A stretch of DNA of 5,624 nucleotides. Origin: Bacteroidota bacterium. Lineage in GTDB: Bacteria > Bacteroidota > Bacteroidia > J057. Position 1 is the first letter of the stretch. Every line of letters starts with the position of its first letter. The notes beneath the pieces were generated by a model. The model saw only the letters and a program-made list of their open reading frames with translations. It was not told the origin of the DNA and did no database searches. Shown piece after piece: positions 1 through 5,509 of the stretch. The DNA is taken from positions 1 to 5,624 of the forward strand of contig RDXT01000333.1 in NCBI GenBank assembly GCA_004292985.1. The letters are read 5' to 3'. The position numbers and the translations under genes were made by a program.

Positions 1-191
1 TGCTGGTTGAGGGCTTCCAGGCGCGGACGGATTTCGCCCAGCACATGGATACACTCGTTGGTAAACTCCACATAGCGGTTGAGCGCAATCTGCCGGCGCT
101 CTTCGGGGGTACGATCACTGGATTGAGCGAAAAGGGGTGTCGAAGTGGCTATCCCGAACAGGAAGAGGATAGCCCATCGGCGCAAGGTCAT
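1..191 (-). CDS. Secreted protein of unknown function, N-terminal 63 residues (runs off the window)
   Basis: The gene reads leftward from an ATG at 191-189 and is open to the window edge, so only the first 63 codons are present. Residues 1-23 are a clear signal peptide: basic start (MTLRR), hydrophobic core (WAILFLFGIATSTPLF) and a probable cut after FA before Gln23, giving a periplasmic or surface product. The mature part begins with a polar stretch (SSDRTPEERRQ), then a likely amphipathic helix containing RYVEFTNECIHVL and EIRPRLEALNQ. I do not recognise a named family. It lies 45 bp after the stop of the 203-aa gene on the same strand and is probably the third gene of that transcript. The ATG was chosen because it alone gives the signal peptide; an ATG at 240-238 is in another frame. 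Export is well supported; function is unknown. Confidence 0.8.
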   Translation of the reverse strand, partial: MTLRRWAILFLFGIATSTPLFAQSSDRTPEERRQIALNRYVEFTNECIHVLGEIRPRLEALNQ

Positions 192-236
192 TCGTTTTCT
201 GGCTAAAGAAATGGATTTCGTAATATACGGTATTTT

Positions 237-848
237 TCATAATAATGCGTGGCTAAACGCAATTTTTTCAGGTCTTACGGACCCTCTCAGGTGCAAAAAG
301 CGTCTGGGAAAGCGCTGCGGGTCATGCTCGCGCCGCAGGGTGTCGCCGTCGAGGGCCAGGGCACTGAATCGTGTCACCAGTGCATAGACACAAAGCAGGT
401 TCGGGCTGATCTCGTAGAGGCTCCGGGGGTCGGGGCGTCCGCTTTCGGGTTCGAGGCCGAGGTGGATAAATGCCCTGCCTGCCAGCTGGTGAAAAAAGAC
501 CAGCCTGCGCACAGGACGGCGGTAGTCCACGTAGTCGTCGGGCGAAAAGGAAATTTCGGCGATGGCCACAATTTCTTCGCCGCGCGTGACCAGCAGGGCG
601 GGCTGCTGGTTGGAGAGCCACTGGCGAAGCTGATAGTCTTCGAGTTCATCAAAGATCACGCCTTCCTGCCGGAAAAAGACCAGCCGGGGCGAAAGCCATA
701 CCTGCAGCGGAGGTTGCCCCTCCCCGTCGAGGTGGCGGTACCACTCGGCCTGGAGCATGGTCAGGTTTACCAGACGGCCTTCCTGATAGGCCTCTGCCAC
801 AGGCCCTTCCCACAGATGGATCAGTTTCTCTGCAAGCAGATCGTACAT
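237..848 (-). CDS. Hypothetical protein, 203 aa, resembling a degenerate PD-(D/E)XK nuclease fold
   Basis: This is a 203-residue protein with no signal peptide or membrane segment, so probably cytoplasmic. It starts 5 bp after the stop of the upstream lipoprotein gene, which implies co-transcription. I do not recognise a named family, but the order of elements recalls PD-(D/E)XK nuclease-fold proteins. An N-terminal helix carries LQAEWYRHL (residues 32-40), similar to the Q-A-E-x-Y-x-x-L helix of such proteins. A strand-turn-strand follows: QPALLVTRGEEIVAIAEISF (82-101), where active members have PD....(D/E)xK. The next part, SPDDYVDYRRPVRRLVFFHQL (102-122), resembles the P..Y..Y..D..KL segment. 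The PD aspartate position is Ala84 and the E-x-K lysine position is Ser100, so the protein is probably catalytically dead. The C-terminal part is rich in Arg and Leu and unassigned. Coding status is supported by tight gene packing; the fold is an inference. Confidence 0.75.
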   Translation of the reverse strand: MYDLLAEKLIHLWEGPVAEAYQEGRLVNLTMLQAEWYRHLDGEGQPPLQVWLSPRLVFFRQEGVIFDELEDYQLRQWLSNQQPALLVTRGEEIVAIAEISFSPDDYVDYRRPVRRLVFFHQLAGRAFIHLGLEPESGRPDPRSLYEISPNLLCVYALVTRFSALALDGDTLRREHDPQRFPRRFLHLRGSVRPEKIAFSHALL

Positions 849-853
849 CCGTC

Positions 854-1810
854 TCAGGGTTGCTGGGTAAATTGCAGCACGGAGGCGGGGCGCTCGTCTT
901 TGCCTTCGTTGGAGATAAAGAGCGTTCCGGCGGGGTCAAAACAAAGGCCCTCAGGCTGGGGAAACATTTTTTTAGGCAGAAGCTTCACGGCTTTCAGTTT
1001 ACCATCGGCTCCATACACCACCAGGAGCTGACCTGCGGCGGCGCAGAGGTAGAAATCGCCTGTAAGGGGGTGTACGGCAATCGAAGAGGGTTGAAAATCT
1101 TCTTCCGGGTCCATTTTTTCTCCTTTTTCGCGCAGGGTGGCATCGGTAGTGGCAGCAAGGAGTGCGGCGCGGATTTCGCCGTTTTTGATGCGAAGTCGGG
1201 GCGCAGGTGCCAGTGCGCTGGTGCGCAGGGACCAGCTAAAAACACCTCTTTCTGTAGTAGAAAAATCAGAGGCTTTGGGCTGGGCTTTGCAGGCGATTAG
1301 TAATTGCTGATGGGCGGCATCGTATCCCAGGCCCTCAGAGTCATTTTCGGGGTTAATGCCCGTCTCATGGCGCACTGCAACAAAGCCCGGTGTAAGATAA
1401 TCGGTCACTTCCATCAGAGATCCGTTGCTGCGTAAGGCCCAAGCAGATTTTCCGACAATTTCGAGTCCTTCAAAATCCCCTTTCTCAGCAAAACGGCAAA
1501 CCTCTTGTACCGATTTGTCGGACAATTTCAGGTGAAAGATTACACCGCCTTCGTCATGGATCATGGCAAGGGTGCCCTCTCCGGCCCAGGAAAGGCCCGA
1601 CACCTCTATCAGCGCAGGGGGGAGTTCGACCTGTTGCGAAGGCTGTGTCAGATCGTACGGAAAGCTGAAATCAGCAGGCATATCTACAGTCGTAACGGTG
1701 GGTGCAGGGGGCTGCGCCTCCGCAGAAGGCGCTTTGGGCTGGCCGGAAGTGCAGGAGAGGACTCCTAACATGGGCGTCATCAGCCGGAACCACAAATAGA
1801 GAGAGGGCAT
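854..1810 (-). CDS. SdiA-regulated/YjiK-type beta-propeller lipoprotein
   Basis: The 318-residue product matches the SdiA-regulated (YjiK-like) family, six-bladed beta-propellers of uncertain biochemical role that resemble phytase or strictosidine-synthase propellers. Family-typical blocks appear in order: SGLSWAGEGTLAMIHDEGG (71-89), GDFEGLEIVGKSAWALRSNG (111-130), ENDSEGLGYDAAHQQLLIACK (155-175, 21 positions with NDSEGL and LLIACK as the key parts), FQPSSIAVHPLTGDFYLCAA (239-258) and PQPEGLCFDPAGTLFISNEG (284-303). The N-terminus has Arg9, a short hydrophobic stretch and a lipobox-like VLSC with Cys20, followed by a Pro/Ala-rich linker (21-47), so it is probably a lipoprotein anchored in the envelope. 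Position -2 of the lipobox is Leu, slightly off consensus. ATG 1810-1808 is preferred because it supplies the basic N-region; Met11 would give a very short signal. It is first in a run with the 203-aa gene (5-bp gap) and the secreted protein. The family call is strong; the ligand is unknown. Confidence 0.92.
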   Translation of the reverse strand: MPSLYLWFRLMTPMLGVLSCTSGQPKAPSAEAQPPAPTVTTVDMPADFSFPYDLTQPSQQVELPPALIEVSGLSWAGEGTLAMIHDEGGVIFHLKLSDKSVQEVCRFAEKGDFEGLEIVGKSAWALRSNGSLMEVTDYLTPGFVAVRHETGINPENDSEGLGYDAAHQQLLIACKAQPKASDFSTTERGVFSWSLRTSALAPAPRLRIKNGEIRAALLAATTDATLREKGEKMDPEEDFQPSSIAVHPLTGDFYLCAAAGQLLVVYGADGKLKAVKLLPKKMFPQPEGLCFDPAGTLFISNEGKDERPASVLQFTQQP

Positions 1811-1833
1811 ATAGTAGCGATAAAGAATGGTGC

Positions 1834-1867
1834 GAAAAATAGGGAAATCTTTCTTCTTACAATCAAA
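1834..1867 (-). promoter_or_regulatory. Putative Bacteroidota promoter for the lipoprotein operon
   Basis: Read on the minus strand, TATTTTTC (1841-1834) matches the Bacteroidota -7 element TAnnTTTG at all but the last base. Upstream, a TTG (1862-1860) lies 18 bp from it and a TTTG (1867-1864) lies 22 bp from it, both plausible as the -33 element. The implied transcription start near 1828 would leave a leader of roughly 18 nt before the ATG at 1810. This is pattern matching in an AT-rich region only. Confidence 0.35.
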
Positions 1868-1875
1868 CAGATCAT

Positions 1876-1937
1876 ACAGAAAGACAACCGTTTATCCCGT
1901 AATTTGTACAGAATTTGTAAATAAACAGAAAGACAAC
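1876..1937. repeat. Two perfect 13-bp direct repeats in the divergent intergenic region
   Basis: ACAGAAAGACAAC occurs exactly at 1876-1888 and again at 1925-1937, a 49-bp period. Each copy is followed within 1-2 bases by GTTT and, 11-12 bp after the repeat, by a promoter-like sequence: TAATTTG (1900-1906) after the first and TATGTTTG (1950-1957) after the second. The arrangement suggests either a duplicated promoter segment or paired binding sites for a regulator. Confidence 0.6.
1901..1919. repeat. Tandem 8-bp direct repeat with 11-bp period
   Basis: AATTTGTA occurs at 1901-1908 and at 1912-1919, separated by CAG. The 11-bp spacing places both copies on about the same face of the DNA helix, as expected for side-by-side protein binding. 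It lies between the two 13-bp repeats, upstream of the putative plus-strand promoter at 1950. Confidence 0.45.
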
Positions 1938-1949
1938 AAGTTTCGTGCT

Positions 1950-1957
1950 TATGTTTG
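1950..1957 (+). promoter_or_regulatory. Putative -7 element for the DUF6089 gene
   Basis: TATGTTTG matches the Bacteroidota -7 consensus TAnnTTTG exactly. It would start transcription near 1963 and give a leader of about 66 nt before the ATG at 2029. No TTG was found at the expected -33 distance; the nearest (1915-1917) is 32 bp upstream. A 9-bp direct repeat AACAAGTTT flanks it (1935-1943 and 1963-1971). Confidence 0.35.
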
Positions 1958-2028
1958 GTCCTAACAAGTTTTTGATTGTTTCATGTAATCCTCTTATTTT
2001 CAAGGCCTCCAACCCTAGCAATTCAGAT

Positions 2029-2856
2029 ATGAAAAACGTTTTCCTCAAGGTACTGCTCTTTTGGGTTTCATGCATAATGGCATTTCCGGTGTTTGCACAA
2101 CGATCTCATTCGTTCAGCGCAGGCACAGGTACTATCTATTACTACGGAGACCTTACAGACAGGTTCAACAATTCGCTCCTTCGTCCCGCCCTGTGTTTGT
2201 CTTACAGCAAATATCTTTTGCCCACGGTCAGCTTCCGCACTTCTTTTTCCTATGGCGAAGTCGGCGCTACGGATGCTATGGCTGTAGATGATGCCCGCCA
2301 GGTGCGCAACCTCCACTTCCGCAGCCCGATTTATGAGGTGAGCGGTATGCTGGTATATGAATTTGTGAATGACAAGAACTTCGGTAACTCCTGGATTGGT
2401 GTGCCGCATTTCTCGCCGCTGGTATTTGCCGGAGTGGGAATGTTTCACTTCAACCCGCAGGCCCGCTACGATGGCGAATGGTATGACCTCCAGCCCCTCG
2501 GCACCGAAGGCCAGTATATCCCCGGCAACACACCCGGACCTTATTCTCTGTGGCAGATCGCTGTACCTTTTGGCGGCGGCATCAGCCTGCGCATGTCTGA
2601 GTACATGGGCATGAACCTGGAACTGGGCTACCGTGTTACCCTGACCGACTATCTCGACGACATCAGCACGGTGTATCCTGATTATGCAGCCCTGGGCGAA
2701 GTCAGCGGCCCGGTTGCCGTGGCACTGTCTGAGCGCTCTGCCGATGGTCGTTTTCAGCCCGGAGAAATCCGCGGCCACAGCAACGCCAACGACGGCTACT
2801 TTTTCACCACGATCTCCGTGACCTATTACCTCAGCCGCTTCGCTACGCGCAACTGA
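2029..2856 (+). CDS. DUF6089-family outer-membrane beta-barrel-like protein
   Basis: The 275-residue product begins with a signal peptide (MKNVFLKVLLFWVSCIMAFPVFA, cut before Gln24 at ..VFAQ). The body alternates aromatic and polar residues as in a small outer-membrane beta barrel. Segments typical of the Bacteroidota DUF6089 family are visible: an N-terminal TGTIYYYGDL (33-42), GVGMFHFNPQA (135-145), LQPLGTEGQY (154-163), PYSLWQIAVPFGGG (171-184), NLELGYRVTLTDYLDDIS (196-213), VALSERSADGRF (231-242) and a late RGHSNANDGYFF (248-259). The chain ends close to a strand-like TISVTYYLSR. The reading frame is open further upstream to 1945, but only the ATG at 2029 gives a signal peptide. The exact role is not established; family members are taken to be structural or porin-like. 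It is transcribed alone, divergent from the lipoprotein operon and convergent with the PAP2 gene. Confidence 0.92.
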   Translation: MKNVFLKVLLFWVSCIMAFPVFAQRSHSFSAGTGTIYYYGDLTDRFNNSLLRPALCLSYSKYLLPTVSFRTSFSYGEVGATDAMAVDDARQVRNLHFRSPIYEVSGMLVYEFVNDKNFGNSWIGVPHFSPLVFAGVGMFHFNPQARYDGEWYDLQPLGTEGQYIPGNTPGPYSLWQIAVPFGGGISLRMSEYMGMNLELGYRVTLTDYLDDISTVYPDYAALGEVSGPVAVALSERSADGRFQPGEIRGHSNANDGYFFTTISVTYYLSRFATRN

Positions 2857-2872
2857 GTTTCCGACATACGTG

Positions 2873-3652
2873 TTATCTCTGCCGGTGCAGCAAGGGGACA
2901 AGCAGTCCTGTTGCTGCACCGATTGCATATCCGGCAATCACATCGCTGGGATAATGTTTGCCTGCTTTTACCCGCAGCAGGGCCGTCGTAGCCGGAATCA
3001 CAGCCGCCCCTGCCCAGACCCAGGGTTTTGCCTTCGAGCTGGGGTAATAATCAGCGTACACCCGCGCGGAGAAAAAGCACATGGCAGCCGAAACGGAGCT
3101 ATGACCAGAGAAAAAGGAGAGCCGGGCATCGTGTGAGGCCTGTGCTGCCTGCAGGTCAGGGTTGCCGGCTGCATCGAGATAGGTATAGGGGCGGTTTCGC
3201 AGGGCCGCTACCTTGGTCAGGTTGGTGATGCCGTAGGTAAGGAAAAAGGTCTGCGTAGCCATCAGGCTCAGTTGCGGCCAGTCGCTGCGGGTAGATTTGC
3301 GGAGCAGGGAGAGCGCATAGGGTGCTGCGATGCTGCCCAGCAGCAGGTAGTCGCTGACCCGCGCGGCGCGGGGCGACCAGTAGTAGCTCGCGAAGCGGTC
3401 AAAGGCCGGAATGCGGCTGCGGTCGAGGGCCGCAAGCTGCGGGGCCGTCAGCGGAGCGATGCGCTGCTCGATCTGCCTGCCTGCCAGGGTGAGGCCCAGC
3501 GCCGCAGCACTCCAGGCAGCCTCCGGGGCCGGGCGCAGGCGGTAAGGACCCGGCGACTGGCCCATGAGCAGGCCGGTGCTACTGCCCAGAAAAAAAATCC
3601 CCGACAGCAGCCGGGGAAGAAGAAAGAAAGTAGTAGTGTGTCTGAAGATCAT
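2873..3652 (-). CDS. PAP2-superfamily membrane phosphatase
   Basis: The 259-residue protein carries the three motifs of the PAP2 (type 2 phosphatidic acid phosphatase) superfamily: K-x6-RP as KVAALRNRP (147-155), SGH as FFSGHSS (180-186) and R-x5-H-x3-D as RVKAGKHYPSD (227-237). Lys147, Arg154, His184, Arg227, His233 and Asp237 are all present, so the enzyme should be active. The usual Pro before SGH is Phe181 and the usual Ser before the motif-3 Arg is Leu226. Such enzymes dephosphorylate lipid or polyprenyl phosphates at the outer face of the inner membrane; the substrate cannot be told here. Residues 1-31 form a signal peptide or anchor, with further hydrophobic segments near 102-117, 128-146, 211-226 and 238-255. 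Its ATG overlaps the TGA of the YD-repeat-like gene by 4 bp (ATGA), implying translational coupling. A terminator-like structure lies in its first codons. Confidence 0.95.
   Translation of the reverse strand: MIFRHTTTFFLLPRLLSGIFFLGSSTGLLMGQSPGPYRLRPAPEAAWSAAALGLTLAGRQIEQRIAPLTAPQLAALDRSRIPAFDRFASYYWSPRAARVSDYLLLGSIAAPYALSLLRKSTRSDWPQLSLMATQTFFLTYGITNLTKVAALRNRPYTYLDAAGNPDLQAAQASHDARLSFFSGHSSVSAAMCFFSARVYADYYPSSKAKPWVWAGAAVIPATTALLRVKAGKHYPSDVIAGYAIGAATGLLVPLLHRQR
2883..2921. terminator. Strong inverted repeat at the convergent gene ends; possible bidirectional terminator
   Basis: Arms CGGTGCAGCAA (2883-2893) and TTGCTGCACCG (2911-2921) are perfect 11-bp inverted repeats. Inside, GGAC (2896-2899) and GTCC (2905-2908) can extend the stem around a 5-nt loop. 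It starts 27 bp after the stop of the plus-strand DUF6089 gene and at the same time forms codons 244-257 of the minus-strand PAP2 gene. Neither strand has a T-tract next to it, so it is not a canonical intrinsic terminator; it may protect the 3' end of the mRNA or halt converging polymerases. Confidence 0.45.
3590..3617 (-). terminator. Intrinsic-terminator-like hairpin with T8 tract inside the PAP2 coding start
   Basis: Read on the minus strand, TCCCCG (3617-3612) pairs perfectly with CGGGGA (3603-3598) around an 8-nt loop, GCTGCTGT, whose end bases can add a G-U pair. Eight T residues (3597-3590) follow directly. This is the layout of a rho-independent terminator in the sense direction of the PAP2 gene, within codons 12-21 (encoding PRLLSGIFF). 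Translating ribosomes would cover it, so it could act as a polarity or attenuation site between the YD-repeat-like gene and PAP2. Function is inferred from form alone; the codons also make sense as a signal sequence. Confidence 0.45.
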
Positions 3653-4506
3653 TGAAACGAGGGGTATCGGTATACGTGGGTGGAGACCGCGGAGACCTTG
3701 GTGCCCGGATTCAGGGTGCGGGTCGCCATGGCGGGCAGCCCGCGCTCGTCGTAGGTATAGGTGATCGTGCCGCGTACTACATTATTTTCGGACCATTCGA
3801 TCTTTACGGGGTTTCCGCGCGGGTCGTACTGGTAGGCGAAATCCCGGACGCTGCCTCCGTCATCGATGCGGAGGGCAGTGATACGGAATTGATTGTCATA
3901 GACATAGCTGACCTTTTTCACTTCTTTTCCGGCGGCGTCCACATGCGTTTCGGTGGAGATGCGGCCTTCTTTGTCATAGGAAAAGAGCTGGCTGCGGGTA
4001 ACGCGGTTGTTTTCGACCCAGCGGATTTCCGACAGGAGGCTGTCCTGGGTATATACATACTGGCGCGTGTCGAGGAGCAGCTTTTGGTTGTTGCTGAGCA
4101 TTTCGTAGGATTTTACCTGAAACACCGTCTGGTTTCCGTTGAAACGGTAGCCGGTACGGAAGTTTCGCTTGACCACATAGTCGGTGGTTTGTTTCCAGGC
4201 GAGGGTTCCATTTTCGGTGTAGGTAAATTCATTTACCCGCGAAACGTCAGTTTTTTGCTTTTCTTCGGACTTAATCAGCTTTCCTCCGGTGTCGTAGGTG
4301 TAGGTGATCGAAGATGCAGGAGCGGTTTTTGCGACATCAGTGCCCGCGTAGGTGGAGACTTCGACCGCCCGGATTTTGTTTCGCATCAAAAAACGCGTGT
4401 CAATTCCCGAAGACTCGGGTCCAGGCTGAAGTACAGGTACGGTTGGTTGCGCCAGCGCTGCCCCGAATAAGGACAGGAGAACGAAAAGGGTAACATTTTT
4501 TTTCAT
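3649..4506 (-). CDS. Secreted YD-repeat-like (Rhs-type repeat) protein
   Basis: The 285-residue product has a signal peptide (MKKNVTLFVLLSLFGAALA, cut before Gln20); an in-frame ATG nine codons upstream gives a poorer N-terminus, so 4506 was chosen. The mature chain is built from repeats of about 25 residues, each centred on an aromatic-x-Tyr-Asp-like motif followed by a G/R turn: YTYDTGGKL (69-77), FTYTENGTL (94-102), YRFNGNQTV (120-128), YVYTQDSLL (150-158), FSYDKEGRI (175-183), YVYDNQFRI (201-209), YQYDPRGNP (225-233), YTYDERGLP (250-258), ending in YRYPSFQ. This recalls YD (Rhs) repeats, which form beta-sheet shells, but there is no Rhs core, protease motif or toxin domain, and the protein is far shorter than Rhs proteins. 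It probably sits in the periplasm or on the cell surface, perhaps as a binding scaffold. Its TGA overlaps the ATG of the PAP2 gene by 4 bp. The function is unknown. Confidence 0.88.
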   Translation of the reverse strand: MKKNVTLFVLLSLFGAALAQPTVPVLQPGPESSGIDTRFLMRNKIRAVEVSTYAGTDVAKTAPASSITYTYDTGGKLIKSEEKQKTDVSRVNEFTYTENGTLAWKQTTDYVVKRNFRTGYRFNGNQTVFQVKSYEMLSNNQKLLLDTRQYVYTQDSLLSEIRWVENNRVTRSQLFSYDKEGRISTETHVDAAGKEVKKVSYVYDNQFRITALRIDDGGSVRDFAYQYDPRGNPVKIEWSENNVVRGTITYTYDERGLPAMATRTLNPGTKVSAVSTHVYRYPSFQ

Positions 4507-4697
4507 GCTATTCGCAAGGATTGAGTGGAGCAAACAAGCGGCAATGGAGATAGTAAACTGATCCGGGCTTGAAGTTAAGCAGATTAAACACGAAAAATCA
4601 ATGGTTCATGCAGAATTAAGACAAAATTTACGAAAATATTACATTGCAACATTACAAATCCAGAAATATTAGTATTGAATTCTTATGAAATTGGAAA
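4507..4697. other. AT-rich non-coding spacer between two minus-strand genes
   Basis: This 191-bp stretch separates the end of the RDD gene from the start of the YD-repeat-like gene. The part from about 4580 to 4697 is strikingly A+T rich compared with the flanking genes. No GC-rich hairpin with a T-tract follows the RDD stop, so no terminator is evident. Weak minus-strand -7-like sequences, TATTTTCG (4638-4631) and TAAATTTT (4630-4623), could start the YD-repeat/PAP2 transcript with a leader above 100 nt, but no well-spaced -33 TTG goes with them. Confidence 0.4.
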
Positions 4698-5474
4698 TCA
4701 GCGATTGCGATAGTAATGATTATAGTCACGGAGCACCGTTTGCAGGAATGTACGGGTTGGCAGATTGCTGCTGATGCCCGTTACCTGCTTCACTTTGGCC
4801 TCCAGTTTTGCCAGGAGCAGCTCGTTGTTGGACTTCAGGCCGGAGTCGAGTACTTCTTTCAGAATAGACACATCGCGGTCGGAGAGGCGGGCGATCTCCG
4901 GAAACACAAGCTGGTAGTCGTCCTCGGTATCTACAAAGATGGTGTCAACAAATGTGGTGACGAGTTTGAGTTTGATCACCGTAGTACCGGCCACAATATC
5001 GCCCAGCCGCTGGCCTTTCCGGTTGGCAGAGAGGATAATGACTCCGGTGAGGCCGGGCAGCAGCACGATGGCACTGCTCCAGAAGTCCACCATGCGCATC
5101 AGCCAGCGGAGGAGGTATTGCGATACTCCGGGTGCGGCGCCGTCGGTGCGCACGGTGCGCAGGCGCAGCAGTTTTTTGCCGAAGGTCTGACCATTAAACA
5201 GGATCTCGGAAATACAGCTATAGCCTATGGCCGGCAAGAGCATCAGGGTCACCAGCACCTGGATCGCGTACATATCCCCGCTGCTGTCTTCGCCCGAGGT
5301 CAGGCGCTCCCAGAACTCTGCCACCGAATAGGAGGAAATTGCCAGACTCCACAGATACAGATAGACTGTAATCAGCATCAGATCGAGCAGAGACGCTCCG
5401 ATACGCTCTCCGACACCTGCCACGGGATATTCCAGTTCTATATTCTGCGTTGTAGGAATGACAATCGTGCCCAT
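4698..5474 (-). CDS. RDD-family integral membrane protein
   Basis: The 258-residue protein has the RDD domain in residues 16-168. RIGASLLDLMLI (24-35) carries the Arg and Asp of the first helix, NGQTFGKKLLRLRTV (94-108) is the cytoplasmic loop signature, LLRWLMRMVDFW (121-132) holds the second Arg..Asp set, and GQRLGDIVAGTTVI (154-167) is the closing motif with Asp159. Three membrane segments are likely (about 25-48, 70-93 and 132-149). The tail of about 90 residues, with FPEIARLSDRDVSILKEVL (191-209) and many charged residues, is the kind seen in Bacteroidota RDD proteins. RDD proteins have been linked to transport, including sodium/proton exchange, but the role here is unknown. The frame is open to 5597, yet the ATG at 5474 matches the family's usual start (MGTIVIPTTQNIELEYP), and the longer form would run into the divergent gene. 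In Bacteroidota such genes often neighbour SpoIIM, MoxR and DUF58 genes, consistent with the plus-strand gene beyond. Confidence 0.93.
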   Translation of the reverse strand: MGTIVIPTTQNIELEYPVAGVGERIGASLLDLMLITVYLYLWSLAISSYSVAEFWERLTSGEDSSGDMYAIQVLVTLMLLPAIGYSCISEILFNGQTFGKKLLRLRTVRTDGAAPGVSQYLLRWLMRMVDFWSSAIVLLPGLTGVIILSANRKGQRLGDIVAGTTVIKLKLVTTFVDTIFVDTEDDYQLVFPEIARLSDRDVSILKEVLDSGLKSNNELLLAKLEAKVKQVTGISSNLPTRTFLQTVLRDYNHYYRNR

Positions 5475-5489
5475 ATGAAAAAAAATAGC

Positions 5490-5497
5490 TACCTTTC
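5490..5497 (+). promoter_or_regulatory. Weak -7-like element for the SpoIIM-family gene
   Basis: TACCTTTC matches TAnnTTTG except for the final base and lies 23 bp before the ATG at 5521. No properly spaced TTG was found upstream. The site rests on position and partial match only. Confidence 0.2.
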
Positions 5498-5501
5498 TCC
5501 A

Positions 5502-5509
5502 CAAATATA
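5502..5509 (-). promoter_or_regulatory. Putative -7 element for the RDD gene
   Basis: On the minus strand TATATTTG (5509-5502) is an exact match to the Bacteroidota -7 consensus TAnnTTTG. Transcription would start near 5496, giving a leader of roughly 22 nt before ATG 5474; this supports the short start, because the longer in-frame starts would lie upstream of it. No clear -33 TTG was found; that position would fall inside the first codons of the divergent SpoIIM-family gene. Confidence 0.4.

Noticed and set aside
118..240. A frame of about 40 codons from ATG 240-238, overlapping the preceding stop as ATGA
   Set aside because: The overlap is tempting, but the product lacks features and lies out of frame with the signal-peptide gene starting at 191, which is far more convincing.
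249..1031. A 260-codon plus-strand open frame opposite the 203-aa and lipoprotein genes
   Set aside because: It has no domain-like sequence and spans the junction of two well-supported minus-strand genes; GC-rich codon use commonly leaves long antisense frames open.
1945..2028. Upstream ATG giving the DUF6089 protein 28 extra residues
   Set aside because: It would bury the signal peptide inside the chain and lies at or before the putative promoter.
1872..2075. A 67-codon minus-strand open frame in the divergent intergenic region
   Set aside because: It overlaps the repeats, the promoter-like sites and the signal-peptide codons of the DUF6089 gene and has no recognisable sequence features.
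2068..2937. A 289-codon minus-strand open frame across the DUF6089 gene
   Set aside because: The plus strand carries recognisable family motifs and a signal peptide, while the antisense translation has neither and overlaps the 3' end of PAP2.
3652..4470. A 272-codon plus-strand open frame opposite the YD-repeat-like gene
   Set aside because: Its regularity is the antisense image of the repeats; the minus-strand frame has a signal peptide and coupled neighbour.
3649..4506. Rhs/contact-dependent toxin system based on the YD-like repeats
   Set aside because: There is no Rhs core, no variable toxin tip, no immunity gene and no secretion partner; the protein ends with its repeats.
4601..4672. 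A 23-codon plus-strand open frame in the AT-rich spacer
   Set aside because: Too short, with no supporting context or start signal; expected by chance.
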